DNA of 64,000 nucleotides. It comes from Poindextera sp965277425. GTDB taxonomy: Bacteria > Pseudomonadota > Alphaproteobacteria > Caulobacterales > Caulobacteraceae. Below are positions 17,390 through 26,715 of this stretch, piece after piece. Where the stretch lies: the NCBI GenBank assembly GCA_965277425.1, contig CBDICR010000006.1, forward strand, positions 868,001 to 932,000. The letters run 5' to 3'. The first letter of the stretch is position 1; every line of letters begins with the position of its first letter. Below the pieces are notes generated by a model. That model was given only the letters and a program-made list of their open reading frames with translations, was not told the origin of the DNA and searched no databases. Made by a program: the position numbers and the translations under genes.

Positions 17390-17847
17390 TCCGGCACGCC
17401 GGCCTGATCGCGCGGTTCGAGCGCGGGCGTTGGCGCGGCGTACTGATCGAAGGCGCGTCCGGCGCGGGCAAAAGCGATCTGACGCTTCGGGCGCTAGATC
17501 TTGGCTGGCGCCTGATCGCCGATGATCGCACCCTGGTCTGGGCCAGCGATGGTCGGCTTTATGGCCGCGCGCCGGACCCGCTGGCCGGGCTGATCGAGGT
17601 GCGCGGCCTTAGCGTCGTCTCCATTCCGCAAAGGGCTTTCGCCGTGATCGCGCTGGCGGCGCGATGCGCTGAGCCCGAGGCCATCGAGCGGACGCCAAAC
17701 CCCCGGACCCTGACCCTCCTCGACCTGTCCATCCCGCTCATCGCCATCGCCGCGCGCGAGCCGTCCGCCCCCGCGAAACTCGGTCGCGCCCTGAGTCTGT
17801 TGGACATCGCCGACAACAGGCGTATCAAACGGCCCGCGTCGGCTTGA
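17386..17847 (+). CDS. hprK: HPr kinase/phosphorylase, short alphaproteobacterial form
   Basis: 153 residues, about half the length of Firmicutes HprK, keeping only the C-terminal kinase domain as is usual in alphaproteobacteria. The P-loop is GASGAGKS at residues 23-30. The motifs LIADDRTLVW and LIEVRGLSVVSIP match the HprK signature. It should phosphorylate Ser47 of the HPr encoded at 18306. It overlaps chvG by four bases (ATGA), linking the two-component system to the PTS branch in one operon. Confidence 0.92.
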   Translation: MIRHAGLIARFERGRWRGVLIEGASGAGKSDLTLRALDLGWRLIADDRTLVWASDGRLYGRAPDPLAGLIEVRGLSVVSIPQRAFAVIALAARCAEPEAIERTPNPRTLTLLDLSIPLIAIAAREPSAPAKLGRALSLLDIADNRRIKRPASA

Positions 17848-17888
17848 GTTTTCGCCGGGCGCGGGAGGGGTCCCGTGAGATTTCGTAC

Positions 17889-18293
17889 ATGATCGGCCTC
17901 GTGATCGTCACGCACGGGCGATTGGCGGCGGAGTTCATTTCCGCCATGGAGCATGTGGTCGGGCCGCAGTCGGGCGTGCTCGCCGTCTGCATCGGCCCGG
18001 AAGACGACATGGAGCAGCGGCGCAGGGATATTCTGCAGGCGGCGGCCAGCGTCGATACAGGCCAGGGCGTCATCCTTTTGACCGACATGTTCGGCGGCAC
18101 GCCGTCCAACCTGGCCATTTCGGTCATGGAGCAGACCCACGCCGAGGTGATCGCGGGGCTCAACCTGCCCATGCTGATCAAGCTCGCCAGCGTGCGCGGC
18201 CGCGAGCCGCTGGCGGCCTGCGTCGCCCACGCCCAGGATGCGGGCCGCAAATATATTTCAGTCGCCTCCTACGTCCTGGCTGGCGAAAAGTAG
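17889..18293 (+). CDS. PTS EIIA component, mannose-type (PtsN/EIIA-Man branch)
   Basis: 134 residues from the ATG at 17889; an in-frame TTG at 17844 would add 15 residues of weak sequence. Phospho-accepting His9 lies in LVIVTHGRLA, and LLTDMFGGTPSNLAISVME is the family signature. Without sugar permease components nearby, it is part of the regulatory phosphorelay found in alphaproteobacteria and receives phosphate from HPr. Thirteen bases separate it from ptsH. Confidence 0.92.
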   Translation: MIGLVIVTHGRLAAEFISAMEHVVGPQSGVLAVCIGPEDDMEQRRRDILQAAASVDTGQGVILLTDMFGGTPSNLAISVMEQTHAEVIAGLNLPMLIKLASVRGREPLAACVAHAQDAGRKYISVASYVLAGEK

Positions 18294-18305
18294 CGGTCCG
18301 CGCCG

Positions 18306-18578
18306 ATGAAGGCCGCCCTGACCGTCGAGATCCTGAACGAGCGCGGCCTGCATGCGCGCGCCTCCGCCAAGTTCGTCAAGCTGGCCAGCGAGTTCGACGC
18401 CGAGGTCACCGTCAGCCGCGACGGCCAGAGCGTCGACGCCCGCTCGATCATGGGCCTGATGATGCTGGCCGCCGGACCCGGTTCGAGCATCGACATCGCC
18501 GCCGAAGGCCCCGACGCCAAGGCCGCGATCGACGCTCTGGCCGAGCTGATCGCGAGCCGCTTCGACGAGGAACGCTAG
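18306..18578 (+). CDS. ptsH: HPr phosphocarrier protein
   Basis: 90 residues. Phospho-accepting His16 sits in RGLHARASAKF and the regulatory Ser47 in DARSIMGLMML, both conserved. Last gene of the chvI-chvG-hprK-EIIA-ptsH cluster. Enzyme I (ptsP) is not in the window. The full set forms a phosphorelay where HprK modifies Ser47 and the His-phosphate passes to the EIIA. Confidence 0.95.
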   Translation: MKAALTVEILNERGLHARASAKFVKLASEFDAEVTVSRDGQSVDARSIMGLMMLAAGPGSSIDIAAEGPDAKAAIDALAELIASRFDEER

Positions 18579-18653
18579 AGCGCTTTAGGCGGGCCGGGAT
18601 CGATTGACCGTGCAGGCGGTTGATCGAGGGGGCGAGACAGCGGTGAGCGATCG

Positions 18654-20159
18654 ATGGAAATCGAACTGAAGTTCGAGATGGACGCGGCCGCGGCCGGCGC
18701 GATCAGCGAACGGCTGGGTCTGGAAGCCGAGGGTGAGGTCCGGTCGCTGCGATCGGTCTATTTCGATACGCCCGAGGCCGACCTGCACGCCCACGGCCTT
18801 GTGCTGCGCGTCCGCGACGATGGGGGCCGCCGCGTCCAGACCGTGAAGACCGCCGCCTCCAACGGGATTCGCCGCGGCGAATGGGAGTGCGAGGTCGAGG
18901 GGCCCGCTCCCGACCTCGAGGCCGCCGCGAAAACGCCCTTGTGCGAGGTGCTCGGGCGCAAGGCCGCAATCCTGGAGCCGGTCTTCGAGACGCGCGTGGA
19001 GCGCACGACGCGCCGCCTTCACATCGACGGCGCGGTGATCGAGGCGGCGCTGGATCGCGGCGTCGTCGACGCCGACGGGGTCAGCCTGCCCATTCTGGAG
19101 CTGGAGCTCGAACTGAAGCAGGGCGGCCCGGAAGCGCTGTTCACCCTGGCGCGCCAGCTGGCCGGCGTCGCGCCGCTCAATCTGTGCTTCGTCGGCAAGG
19201 CCCAGCGCGGCTATGCCCTGCGGGACGGCGAGCCCCTGGCGCCGGCCAGGGCGAGCGATCCGGCGCTGAACCGCCGCGACGATGCGGGGACCGCCTTCAA
19301 GGCCATCGCCGGCGCCGCGCTGGCCCAGATCGCCGACAATGCGCGGTTGCTTCGCCGCGTCCGGCGGATCGAGGCGCTGCACCAGGCGCGCGTCGGCGCC
19401 CGGCGCCTGCGCAGCGCCCTGTCGCTCTTTCGGCCCATGCTCGAGGATGGCCGCCTCGAGGCGATCAAGGCCGAACTCAGATGGCTGACCCACGAGCTCG
19501 ACGATGTGCGCAACCTCGATGTCTTCATCCGCGACAGCTTTCGTCCCGCCGCCCGGCGCCATGCGGACTGGCCGGGCCTGGCGGCGCTCGGCCAGACGCT
19601 GATCGAAACCCAGACCCGGGGTTACGAGCGCGCCATGGCGGCGATCGGCTCGGCGCGATTCCGCGGCCTCATCCTGGAGACCGCGGCCTGGATCGAGACC
19701 GGCCCCTGGACCTCCAGCGACGATCCGGTCCTCGCCGCGCTTCGCGCCCGGCCCGCGAAGACGGCGGCCGAGGAAATCTTCAAGAAACGCCGCCGGAAAA
19801 TCGCCAGGAAAGGCCGCAAGCTCACCGAGCTTGAACCGCGGCCGCGGCACAAGCTGCGCATCGCCGCCAAGAAGCTGCGCTATGCCTGCGGGTTCTTCGG
19901 CGGCCTCTATGACGGCAAGCCGGCCGCGCGGCTGGACGCCTTCAGGACGGCGATGGAGAACCTGCAGGACGGACTGGGCGCGGCGGTTGACGTCGCCGCG
20001 GCCGAAAGCCTGGCCGCCAGCCTGGGCCGCGGCGCATCGGCCGACATCGCCTTCGCCGCGGGCCTGGTGGGCGGCGAGCGGCAGGCGGGGACAGCCGGGG
20101 CGGTCAAGGCCGCGCGCAAGGCCTTCCGCCGCTTCAAGCGCGCCGAGCCGTTCTGGTGA
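18654..20159 (+). CDS. CYTH-CHAD domain protein (inorganic triphosphatase-like)
   Basis: 501 residues. The N-terminal CYTH domain (1 to about 200) begins with the defining E-x-E-x-K element (MEIELKF) and continues with SVYFDTPEADLHAHGLVLRV and LELELELKQGG. The C-terminal CHAD domain (about 230-490) is rich in His and Arg (RVRRIEALHQARVGARRLRS, KLRIAAKKLRYACGFF). CYTH proteins of this type hydrolyse triphosphates, often inorganic tripolyphosphate; CHAD domains bind polyphosphate. A role in polyphosphate metabolism is inferred. Confidence 0.9.
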   Translation: MEIELKFEMDAAAAGAISERLGLEAEGEVRSLRSVYFDTPEADLHAHGLVLRVRDDGGRRVQTVKTAASNGIRRGEWECEVEGPAPDLEAAAKTPLCEVLGRKAAILEPVFETRVERTTRRLHIDGAVIEAALDRGVVDADGVSLPILELELELKQGGPEALFTLARQLAGVAPLNLCFVGKAQRGYALRDGEPLAPARASDPALNRRDDAGTAFKAIAGAALAQIADNARLLRRVRRIEALHQARVGARRLRSALSLFRPMLEDGRLEAIKAELRWLTHELDDVRNLDVFIRDSFRPAARRHADWPGLAALGQTLIETQTRGYERAMAAIGSARFRGLILETAAWIETGPWTSSDDPVLAALRARPAKTAAEEIFKKRRRKIARKGRKLTELEPRPRHKLRIAAKKLRYACGFFGGLYDGKPAARLDAFRTAMENLQDGLGAAVDVAAAESLAASLGRGASADIAFAAGLVGGERQAGTAGAVKAARKAFRRFKRAEPFW

Positions 20160-20167
20160 CGACCGCC

Positions 20168-20187
20168 ATATAACGATTTCCTTATAT
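20168..20187. promoter_or_regulatory. palindromic operator candidate upstream of ahcY
   Basis: The site reads ATATAACGATTTCCTTATAT, with perfect 6-base arms (ATATAA/TTATAT) and an eight-base centre, 64 bases before the ahcY start. From memory it resembles sites proposed for ArsR-type regulators of S-adenosylhomocysteine metabolism in proteobacteria. That comparison has not been checked. It is one of very few AT-rich stretches in this part of the window. Confidence 0.5.
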
Positions 20188-20251
20188 CCCGGTTGCCCGA
20201 ACACGGCCCGGCCGCTATAGAGCCGCTCTCGCATTGTCCAAGGAGCCGCCC

Positions 20252-21643
<1,392 letters not shown>

Positions 21644-21651
21644 GGCCGGCC

Positions 21652-22470
21652 ATCCCGACCGTCCTCATCCTCTCCAGCTTTGTCGCCGCCAGCCGGGTCG
21701 GCGGCGGCATGCAGGCTCTGGCGCTGGCCAGGCTGGGGATCGAGCCGATCCTGGTCCCGACCGTGCTGTTCGGCCGCCATCCCGGCTGGGGCGCGCCGGG
21801 CGGCGGGCCGGTGGAGGCGCAGACCATGGCGGCCATGCTGCGAGCCATAGAGGCGCAAGGGCTGTTCGGCCGGCTGGATGCGGTGATCACCGGCTATTTC
21901 GCCTCGGTCGATCAGGTCGAGGTCGCCGCGCGGACGCTGGACGCCGTGCGCGCCGCCAGTCCCGAGGCGCGTTGGGTGGTCGATCCGATCATGGGCGACG
22001 ACGCCAGGGGCCTCTATGTGCGCGAGGACGTCGCCAAGGCCATCGCCACTGATCTCATCCCCCGCGCCGACCTGATCGCCCCGAACGCCTGGGAGCTGGC
22101 GCGGCTGACCGGCGTGGCGGTCGACGACGTTGCAAGCGTGGTCAAGGCGGCGCGAGCCCTGGAAACGCCGGTCCTGGTCTCGTCGGTCCCGGCCGGCGAC
22201 GAGGTCGGTGTCGTCTATGTCGATGACCGGGGCGCCCTGCTGGCGGTTCATCCCCGGGCCCGCACCGCGCCGAACGGGACGGGCGATCTGCTGACCGCCC
22301 TCTTCACCGCCGCCCGCGTCAAGGGCCAGTCGCCGCGCAAGGCCCTGGCCGCGGCGGTCGGCGGCGTCGCCGACGCGGTCGCCGCAGCCGGCGAAGCCGA
22401 GGAACTGCCGATCGAGAGCCTGCCGATGCGGCTCAGCGCATCGAAGCAGGTGCGGATCGAAGCGGTTTAA
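21652..22470 (+). CDS. pdxY: pyridoxal kinase, start codon unclear (no ATG/GTG/TTG for the conserved N-terminus)
   Basis: PfkB-type pyridoxal/pyridoxine kinase making pyridoxal phosphate. The first ATG is at 21709 (253 residues). The codons just upstream encode PTVLILSSFVAASRVGG, the conserved first strand and substrate loop of the family. That stretch is open back to the ahcY stop but contains no ATG, GTG or TTG; 21652 is an ATC. The ATP and catalytic motif NGTGDLLTALF is intact. Either a rare start (ATC, GTC or CTC) is used, or a base differs from the true sequence, or the protein starts at 21709 without its first strand. Confidence 0.8.
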   Translation: MPTVLILSSFVAASRVGGGMQALALARLGIEPILVPTVLFGRHPGWGAPGGGPVEAQTMAAMLRAIEAQGLFGRLDAVITGYFASVDQVEVAARTLDAVRAASPEARWVVDPIMGDDARGLYVREDVAKAIATDLIPRADLIAPNAWELARLTGVAVDDVASVVKAARALETPVLVSSVPAGDEVGVVYVDDRGALLAVHPRARTAPNGTGDLLTALFTAARVKGQSPRKALAAAVGGVADAVAAAGEAEELPIESLPMRLSASKQVRIEAV

Positions 22471-22479
22471 TAAATCCGT

Positions 22480-22514
22480 TCATCCCCGCGAAAGCGGGGA
22501 TGAGCGGCTTTTTT
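22480..22514. terminator. bidirectional intrinsic terminator between pyridoxal kinase and asd
   Basis: A perfect 10-bp stem (22480-22489 with 22494-22503) is capped by a GAAA tetraloop. Five bases further is a run of six T at 22509-22514. It sits between two converging genes and ends two bases before the asd stop, so it can serve both. The stem sequence TCATCCCCGC resembles a dispersed palindromic repeat seen in related genomes, from memory. Confidence 0.85.
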
Positions 22515-22515
22515 G

Positions 22516-23553
22516 TTAGCCCGGCAAGGCCTCGACGCGTTTCAGCATCCCGCGCTCGTGGGCGAGCTGGGCGATCTGCACGGCGTTCAGGGCCGCGCCC
22601 TTGCGCAGATTGTCGGAGACCACCCAGAGATTCAGGCCGTTTTCGACCGTCGGGTCGTTGCGGATGCGGCTGACATAGACGGCGAACTCGCCCTGGGCCT
22701 CCTTGGGCGTGACATAGCCGGTGGGCTCGCGCTTATCGACCACCACCACGCCCGGCGCCTCGCGCAGCAGGTCGCGCGCCTCGTCCTCGTCCAGATGCCG
22801 CTCGAACTCCAGGTTCACCGCTTCCGAGTGGCCGACGAAGACCGGAACGCGGACGCAGGTCACCGTCAGCTTGATCGACGGATCGAGCATCTTGTGGGTT
22901 TCGTTCCACATCTTGTGTTCTTCGTCGGTATAGCCGTCCTCGCCGAAGGCGCCGATGAAGGGGATGACGTTGAAGGCGATCTGCTTGGGCAGGACCTTGG
23001 GCGCCGAGGGACCGAGCGAATAGAGGCCCTTGGTCTGGTCCCACAGCTCGTCCATCGCCGCCTTGCCGGCGCCGGAAACCGACTGATAGGTCGAGACCAC
23101 CGCCCGCTTGATCCGGGCCGCGTCGTGCAGCGGCTTCAGCGCCACGACCAGCTGCACGGTCGAGCAGTTCGGGTTGGCGATGATGTTCTTCTTGCGCGCC
23201 AGCGTTATCGCCTCGGGGTTCACCTCCGGCACGATCAGCGGCACGTCCGGGTCCATCCGCCAGGCCGAGGAATTGTCGATCACCAGCGCGCCGGCCTTGC
23301 CGATCTTCGGCGCCCATTCGCGCGAAAAGGCGCCCGAGACGCTCATCAGAACAAGGTCGACCTGGCTGAAGTCGAACTTTTCGATATCCAGGCAGTAGAG
23401 CCGCTTGTCGGCGAAATTGACCTCGAGCCCGATGGATTTGCGCGACGCCACGGCGAAGATCTCGTCCACGGGGAACTCAAGCTCCTCGAGGATCGCCAAC
23501 ATTTCGCGGCCCACATTGCCCGTGGCGCCGACGACGGCCACCCGGTAACCCAT
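22516..23553 (-). CDS. asd: aspartate-semialdehyde dehydrogenase
   Basis: 345 residues. Reduces aspartyl phosphate to the semialdehyde with NADPH, at the branch to lysine/diaminopimelate, threonine and methionine. The N-terminal dinucleotide motif is VVGATGNVGREML. Nucleophile Cys130 lies in NPNCSTVQLV, and later conserved parts are SVSGAGKAAMDEL and RVPVFVGHSEAV. Length and order are normal. Single gene on the minus strand, ending at the shared terminator. Confidence 0.97.
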   Translation of the reverse strand: MGYRVAVVGATGNVGREMLAILEELEFPVDEIFAVASRKSIGLEVNFADKRLYCLDIEKFDFSQVDLVLMSVSGAFSREWAPKIGKAGALVIDNSSAWRMDPDVPLIVPEVNPEAITLARKKNIIANPNCSTVQLVVALKPLHDAARIKRAVVSTYQSVSGAGKAAMDELWDQTKGLYSLGPSAPKVLPKQIAFNVIPFIGAFGEDGYTDEEHKMWNETHKMLDPSIKLTVTCVRVPVFVGHSEAVNLEFERHLDEDEARDLLREAPGVVVVDKREPTGYVTPKEAQGEFAVYVSRIRNDPTVENGLNLWVVSDNLRKGAALNAVQIAQLAHERGMLKRVEALPG

Positions 23554-23687
23554 CGGAAATCTCCTCGTTTTGCTGGACCGCGCGAGATACGCCGGTTGGG
23601 CGTTCGAGGCAAGACGGCGCTCAGGCCAAGCGTGGCCCGGTTTTATCGATGAGGCGGCATGGACCGGGCTCGCCGGCCGGCGAGGCT

Positions 23688-23945
23688 TTAGTGCACCGAC
23701 ACCGGAGCGAGGTCGTTGGCCAGGGCCGCGGCGACGGCGGATTGGCGGTCGCCCATCACGGCCAGGCGCGCGCCATCGGCGCTGTGCACCGCATAGAGGG
23801 TCTGGTCTGGGTCGATGGAAAAGCCCTTGGCCTCTTCGACCGGGGTCGAGGCGAGGATTTCACGGGCCTTGACCGGCCGCACATAGACCAGATCGGGCGC
23901 GCCCAGGGCGGCGAAGGCTTCCGTGGTGAATTCAGGCGTCGTCAT
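23688..23945 (-). CDS. DUF1150 family protein
   Basis: 85-residue small protein of the DUF1150 family, which in alphaproteobacteria is commonly encoded next to Hsp20. Visible features are FAALGAPDLVYVRPVKA, the central FSIDPDQTLYAVHSADGARL and the terminal RQSAVAAALANDLAPVSVH. It follows the Hsp20 gene by 46 bases on the same strand, so the two are probably co-transcribed. Function unknown. Confidence 0.85.
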   Translation of the reverse strand: MTTPEFTTEAFAALGAPDLVYVRPVKAREILASTPVEEAKGFSIDPDQTLYAVHSADGARLAVMGDRQSAVAAALANDLAPVSVH

Positions 23946-23991
23946 GACCGCCTCCTTTTCAAAAACTCAACGCTTTGAACGACCGCAAGGT

Positions 23992-24417
23992 TCAGGTGGC
24001 CGTCCTTATCGGTATCCGCTTCGTCCGCCTGGCCGGCTCGGGCTGGACGAGGTCGATGTGCAGCAGACCGTGCTCCAGCACCGCATCGCTGACCTCAAGG
24101 CCGTCGGCGAGGACAAAGGTTCGCAGGAAGCCGCGCGCGGCGATGCCGCGATGCAGAAAGGCGCGGTCGTCGGCCTCCTTGGCTTCTCCGTCCTTGCGCC
24201 CGGCCACCGTGAGCTGGTTGTCCTCAACCACCACATGCAGCTGATCGGGCGAAAAGCCGGCCACCGCCAAGCTGATGCGGAGCCGGCCGTCTCCGGCGTC
24301 CTCCACATTATAGGGCGGGTAGCTTTCGGCGGCCGCCTTGGCCGCGCGCTCGATCAGCAGGCGGGTCGGCTCGAAACCGAGCAGGAACGGACTGTCGAAC
24401 AGGATCGTGCGGTTCAT
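23992..24417 (-). CDS. Hsp20-family small heat-shock protein
   Basis: 141 residues. An alpha-crystallin domain (about 35-130) carries YPPYNVEDAGDGRLRISLAV, DNQLTVAGRK and the I-x-I-like HIDLVQPEP followed by a basic tail with IPI. It binds unfolding proteins without ATP. The family's alphaproteobacterial members (IbpA/HspQ-like) are heat-induced. The likely promoter lies in the 139 bases upstream; a CTTG...CTAGTAT arrangement there is only a weak match to an RpoH promoter. Confidence 0.92.
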   Translation of the reverse strand: MNRTILFDSPFLLGFEPTRLLIERAAKAAAESYPPYNVEDAGDGRLRISLAVAGFSPDQLHVVVEDNQLTVAGRKDGEAKEADDRAFLHRGIAARGFLRTFVLADGLEVSDAVLEHGLLHIDLVQPEPARRTKRIPIRTAT

Positions 24418-24556
24418 CGGCGAAGCCCTCGAACGAAGCGACTTCGTCCGCCTTGGTCTGGAAGGCCCTGTCAGGCGCCTCTTCGGCTTCCGGCGAACCC
24501 ATACTAGGTGGCGATTGGAAACCCGCTGCGCAAGCGGTCGCCGCCCAACCGTTGCG

Positions 24557-24790
24557 TCAACGCATCGTCAGGGCGATGGGCCGATTGTCCAACTGGTCCA
24601 GGACCGCCTCCAGCTGATCGAGCACGCCGGTGCGGATCACCTTCTCGCCAGGGCTCAACGGATAGCCCAGTCGGGCCTTCGCCTCGTAGACCATGTCGGC
24701 GATCATGCCCCGGTTGGCGGCGTGAGCGATGAGGGCGCAGACCAGCGCCTCCTGCACGGCCAAGCGTTGCTCCATGTCCGTTCCGCCCAT
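24557..24790 (-). CDS. small hypothetical protein (77 aa)
   Basis: Not recognised. From the ATG at 24790 (or 24775) it encodes a soluble helical 77-residue protein, with segments such as AVQEALVCALIAHAANRG and a C-terminal VLDQLEAVLDQLDNRPIAL. The frame continues upstream to 25159, but that part is low-complexity Pro/Arg-rich sequence and looks non-coding. It is a single gene with 263 gene-free bases upstream, which contain AT-rich stretches suited to promoters. Confidence 0.55.
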   Translation of the reverse strand: MGGTDMEQRLAVQEALVCALIAHAANRGMIADMVYEAKARLGYPLSPGEKVIRTGVLDQLEAVLDQLDNRPIALTMR

Positions 24791-25053
24791 AACCCGCCTC
24801 CCCGAATGGCGTGAATCACGGTTAATACCGATCGAACCTAAGTCTTGAAGTGGGCGAAATTTTGGCCAAATACGGCGCGGGTACAGTAATAACTTAGTAA
24901 TAATTGGCCTTTGCCTTGAAGAGCGGCAGCGAGGTGCTGGCGACAGATCGCCGCGCCCTTTGCATTGCTTTATGCCGGCCATCCGGTCGCGATCATTTGG
25001 AAGAGGCGCCGGTGATGTGCCAACCTCGGACGAGCTTTTAAGGGGCGACGGCG

Positions 25054-26670
25054 ATGAGCGGATCGATCTGGCGTGGACTGGGCGGCGCGCTCGGCCTGGC
25101 CGTGACGCTGGCGGCGGGCGCCGCGCGGGCGGACGGGCCCTATCCGGTGGCCGAGACATCGGTAGCCGAACTGCAGGCGGCCATGACCGCGGGCAAGGTC
25201 ACCTCCGAAGGCCTGGTGCGCGCCTATCTGGCCAGGATCGAGGCGATCGACCGCTCGGGCCCCGCGCTGCACAGCATCATCGTGCTCAATCCGCACGCGC
25301 TGGAGGAGGCCCGTCGCCTGGACGCGGAACGCCGGGCCGGCCATGTGCGCGGCCGGTTGCACGGCATACCGGTGCTGGTGAAGGACAATATCGAGACCGA
25401 CGACGGCGCGGCGACCACCGCCGGCTCGCTGGCGCTGAAGGACAACATCACCCTGCGCGACGCCCCGGTCGTGCGGCGGCTGAAGGACGCCGGAGCAGTG
25501 ATCCTGGGCAAGACCAATCTCTCCGAATGGGCCAATATGCGCTCGGCCAATTCGATCAGCGGCTGGTCGGCGCTCGGCGGCCTGGTCAAGAACCCCTACG
25601 GGCTCGACCGCAGCGCCTGCGGCTCCTCGTCCGGAACCGGCGCGGCCATCGCCGCCTCCCTGGCGGCGGTCGGGGTCGGCACCGAGACCGACGGGTCGGT
25701 CACCTGCCCGTCTTCGGTCATGGGCCTGGTCGGGCTGAAACCGACGGTGGGACTGGTCTCGCGCACCCATGTCGTTCCCATCTCGCACAGCCAGGACACG
25801 CCAGGACCCATGGGCCGCAGCGTCGAGGACGTGGCGATCCTGCTCACCGCCATGGCCGGCGCCGATGCGGCCGATCCGGCGACCGCGCAGGCCGACGCCC
25901 ATCGCCGCGACTATGCGGCGGGCCTGGCCAAGGCCAGCCTTAAAGGCCGCCGCCTTGGGATCCTGAGCTTCGCCACCGGCCTCTCGCCCGCCGACGACGC
26001 GCGCTTCGCCGAGGCGGTGGCGCTCTTGAAGGCCCAGGGCGCCGAGGTGATCGAGCTGCATGACTACAAGCCGCCAGCGGATCTCGGCGACGATGAGCTC
26101 GTGGTGTTGCTGAGCGAGCTGAAAAACGACCTGAACGCCTATCTCGCGACCACGCCGGCCGCGGTGAAGACGCGCACGCTCGCCGACCTCATCGCCTTCG
26201 ACCGGGCGACCCCGCGCGAGACCGTCCTGTTCGGCCAGGACCTGTTCGAGAAGGCCGAGGCGACCACCGGGCTCGACGATCCGGCCTATCTCAAGGCGCG
26301 CCGGGACTCGTTGCGCGAGGCGGGCGCCGAAGGGATCGACAGGCTGATCGCCGACAATCGGCTGGATGCACTGATCGCCCCCAGCTTCGGGCCGGCGAAC
26401 CGGATCGACCTGGTGACCGGCGACCACACCGCCGGCCAGGCCTCGACCCTGCCGGCCATCGCCGGCTATCCGCACCTGACCGTGCCCATGGGCCAGGTCC
26501 AGGGCCTGCCGGTCGGCCTGTCCTTCATCGGGCCGGCCTGGAGCGAGGCGCGTCTGCTGGCGCTCGGCTACGCGTTCGAACAGGCCGCAAACGCACGCAG
26601 GCCGCCGACCTATATCCCGTCGCTGGAGGCGACAAAGCCGCTTGGGCAGGCGACGGCGCCAGACCGCTGA
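25054..26670 (+). CDS. secreted amidase-signature-family hydrolase
   Basis: 538 residues with an N-terminal signal peptide (about 1-26, ending ARA-DG), so it acts in the periplasm or outside. The Ser-cisSer-Lys triad of the amidase signature family is present: Lys110 (PVLVKDNIET), the Gly/Ser-rich loop SACGSSSGTGAA (about 187-198) and Ser215 (TETDGSVTCPSS). It hydrolyses an amide of unknown kind; the family includes peptide and aryl amidases. It is preceded by 263 non-coding bases with AT-rich sequence near 24895. Confidence 0.9.
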   Translation: MSGSIWRGLGGALGLAVTLAAGAARADGPYPVAETSVAELQAAMTAGKVTSEGLVRAYLARIEAIDRSGPALHSIIVLNPHALEEARRLDAERRAGHVRGRLHGIPVLVKDNIETDDGAATTAGSLALKDNITLRDAPVVRRLKDAGAVILGKTNLSEWANMRSANSISGWSALGGLVKNPYGLDRSACGSSSGTGAAIAASLAAVGVGTETDGSVTCPSSVMGLVGLKPTVGLVSRTHVVPISHSQDTPGPMGRSVEDVAILLTAMAGADAADPATAQADAHRRDYAAGLAKASLKGRRLGILSFATGLSPADDARFAEAVALLKAQGAEVIELHDYKPPADLGDDELVVLLSELKNDLNAYLATTPAAVKTRTLADLIAFDRATPRETVLFGQDLFEKAEATTGLDDPAYLKARRDSLREAGAEGIDRLIADNRLDALIAPSFGPANRIDLVTGDHTAGQASTLPAIAGYPHLTVPMGQVQGLPVGLSFIGPAWSEARLLALGYAFEQAANARRPPTYIPSLEATKPLGQATAPDR

Positions 26671-26715
26671 AAAGCAACGCACGCGAGGCGCGGATCGCCG
26701 GCGCGTTAAGGCTCG

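Noticed and set aside
24418..24556. RpoH heat-shock promoter before hsp20
   Set aside because: CTTG and CTAGTAT elements are present on the minus strand, but spacing and match are too weak to list as a feature.
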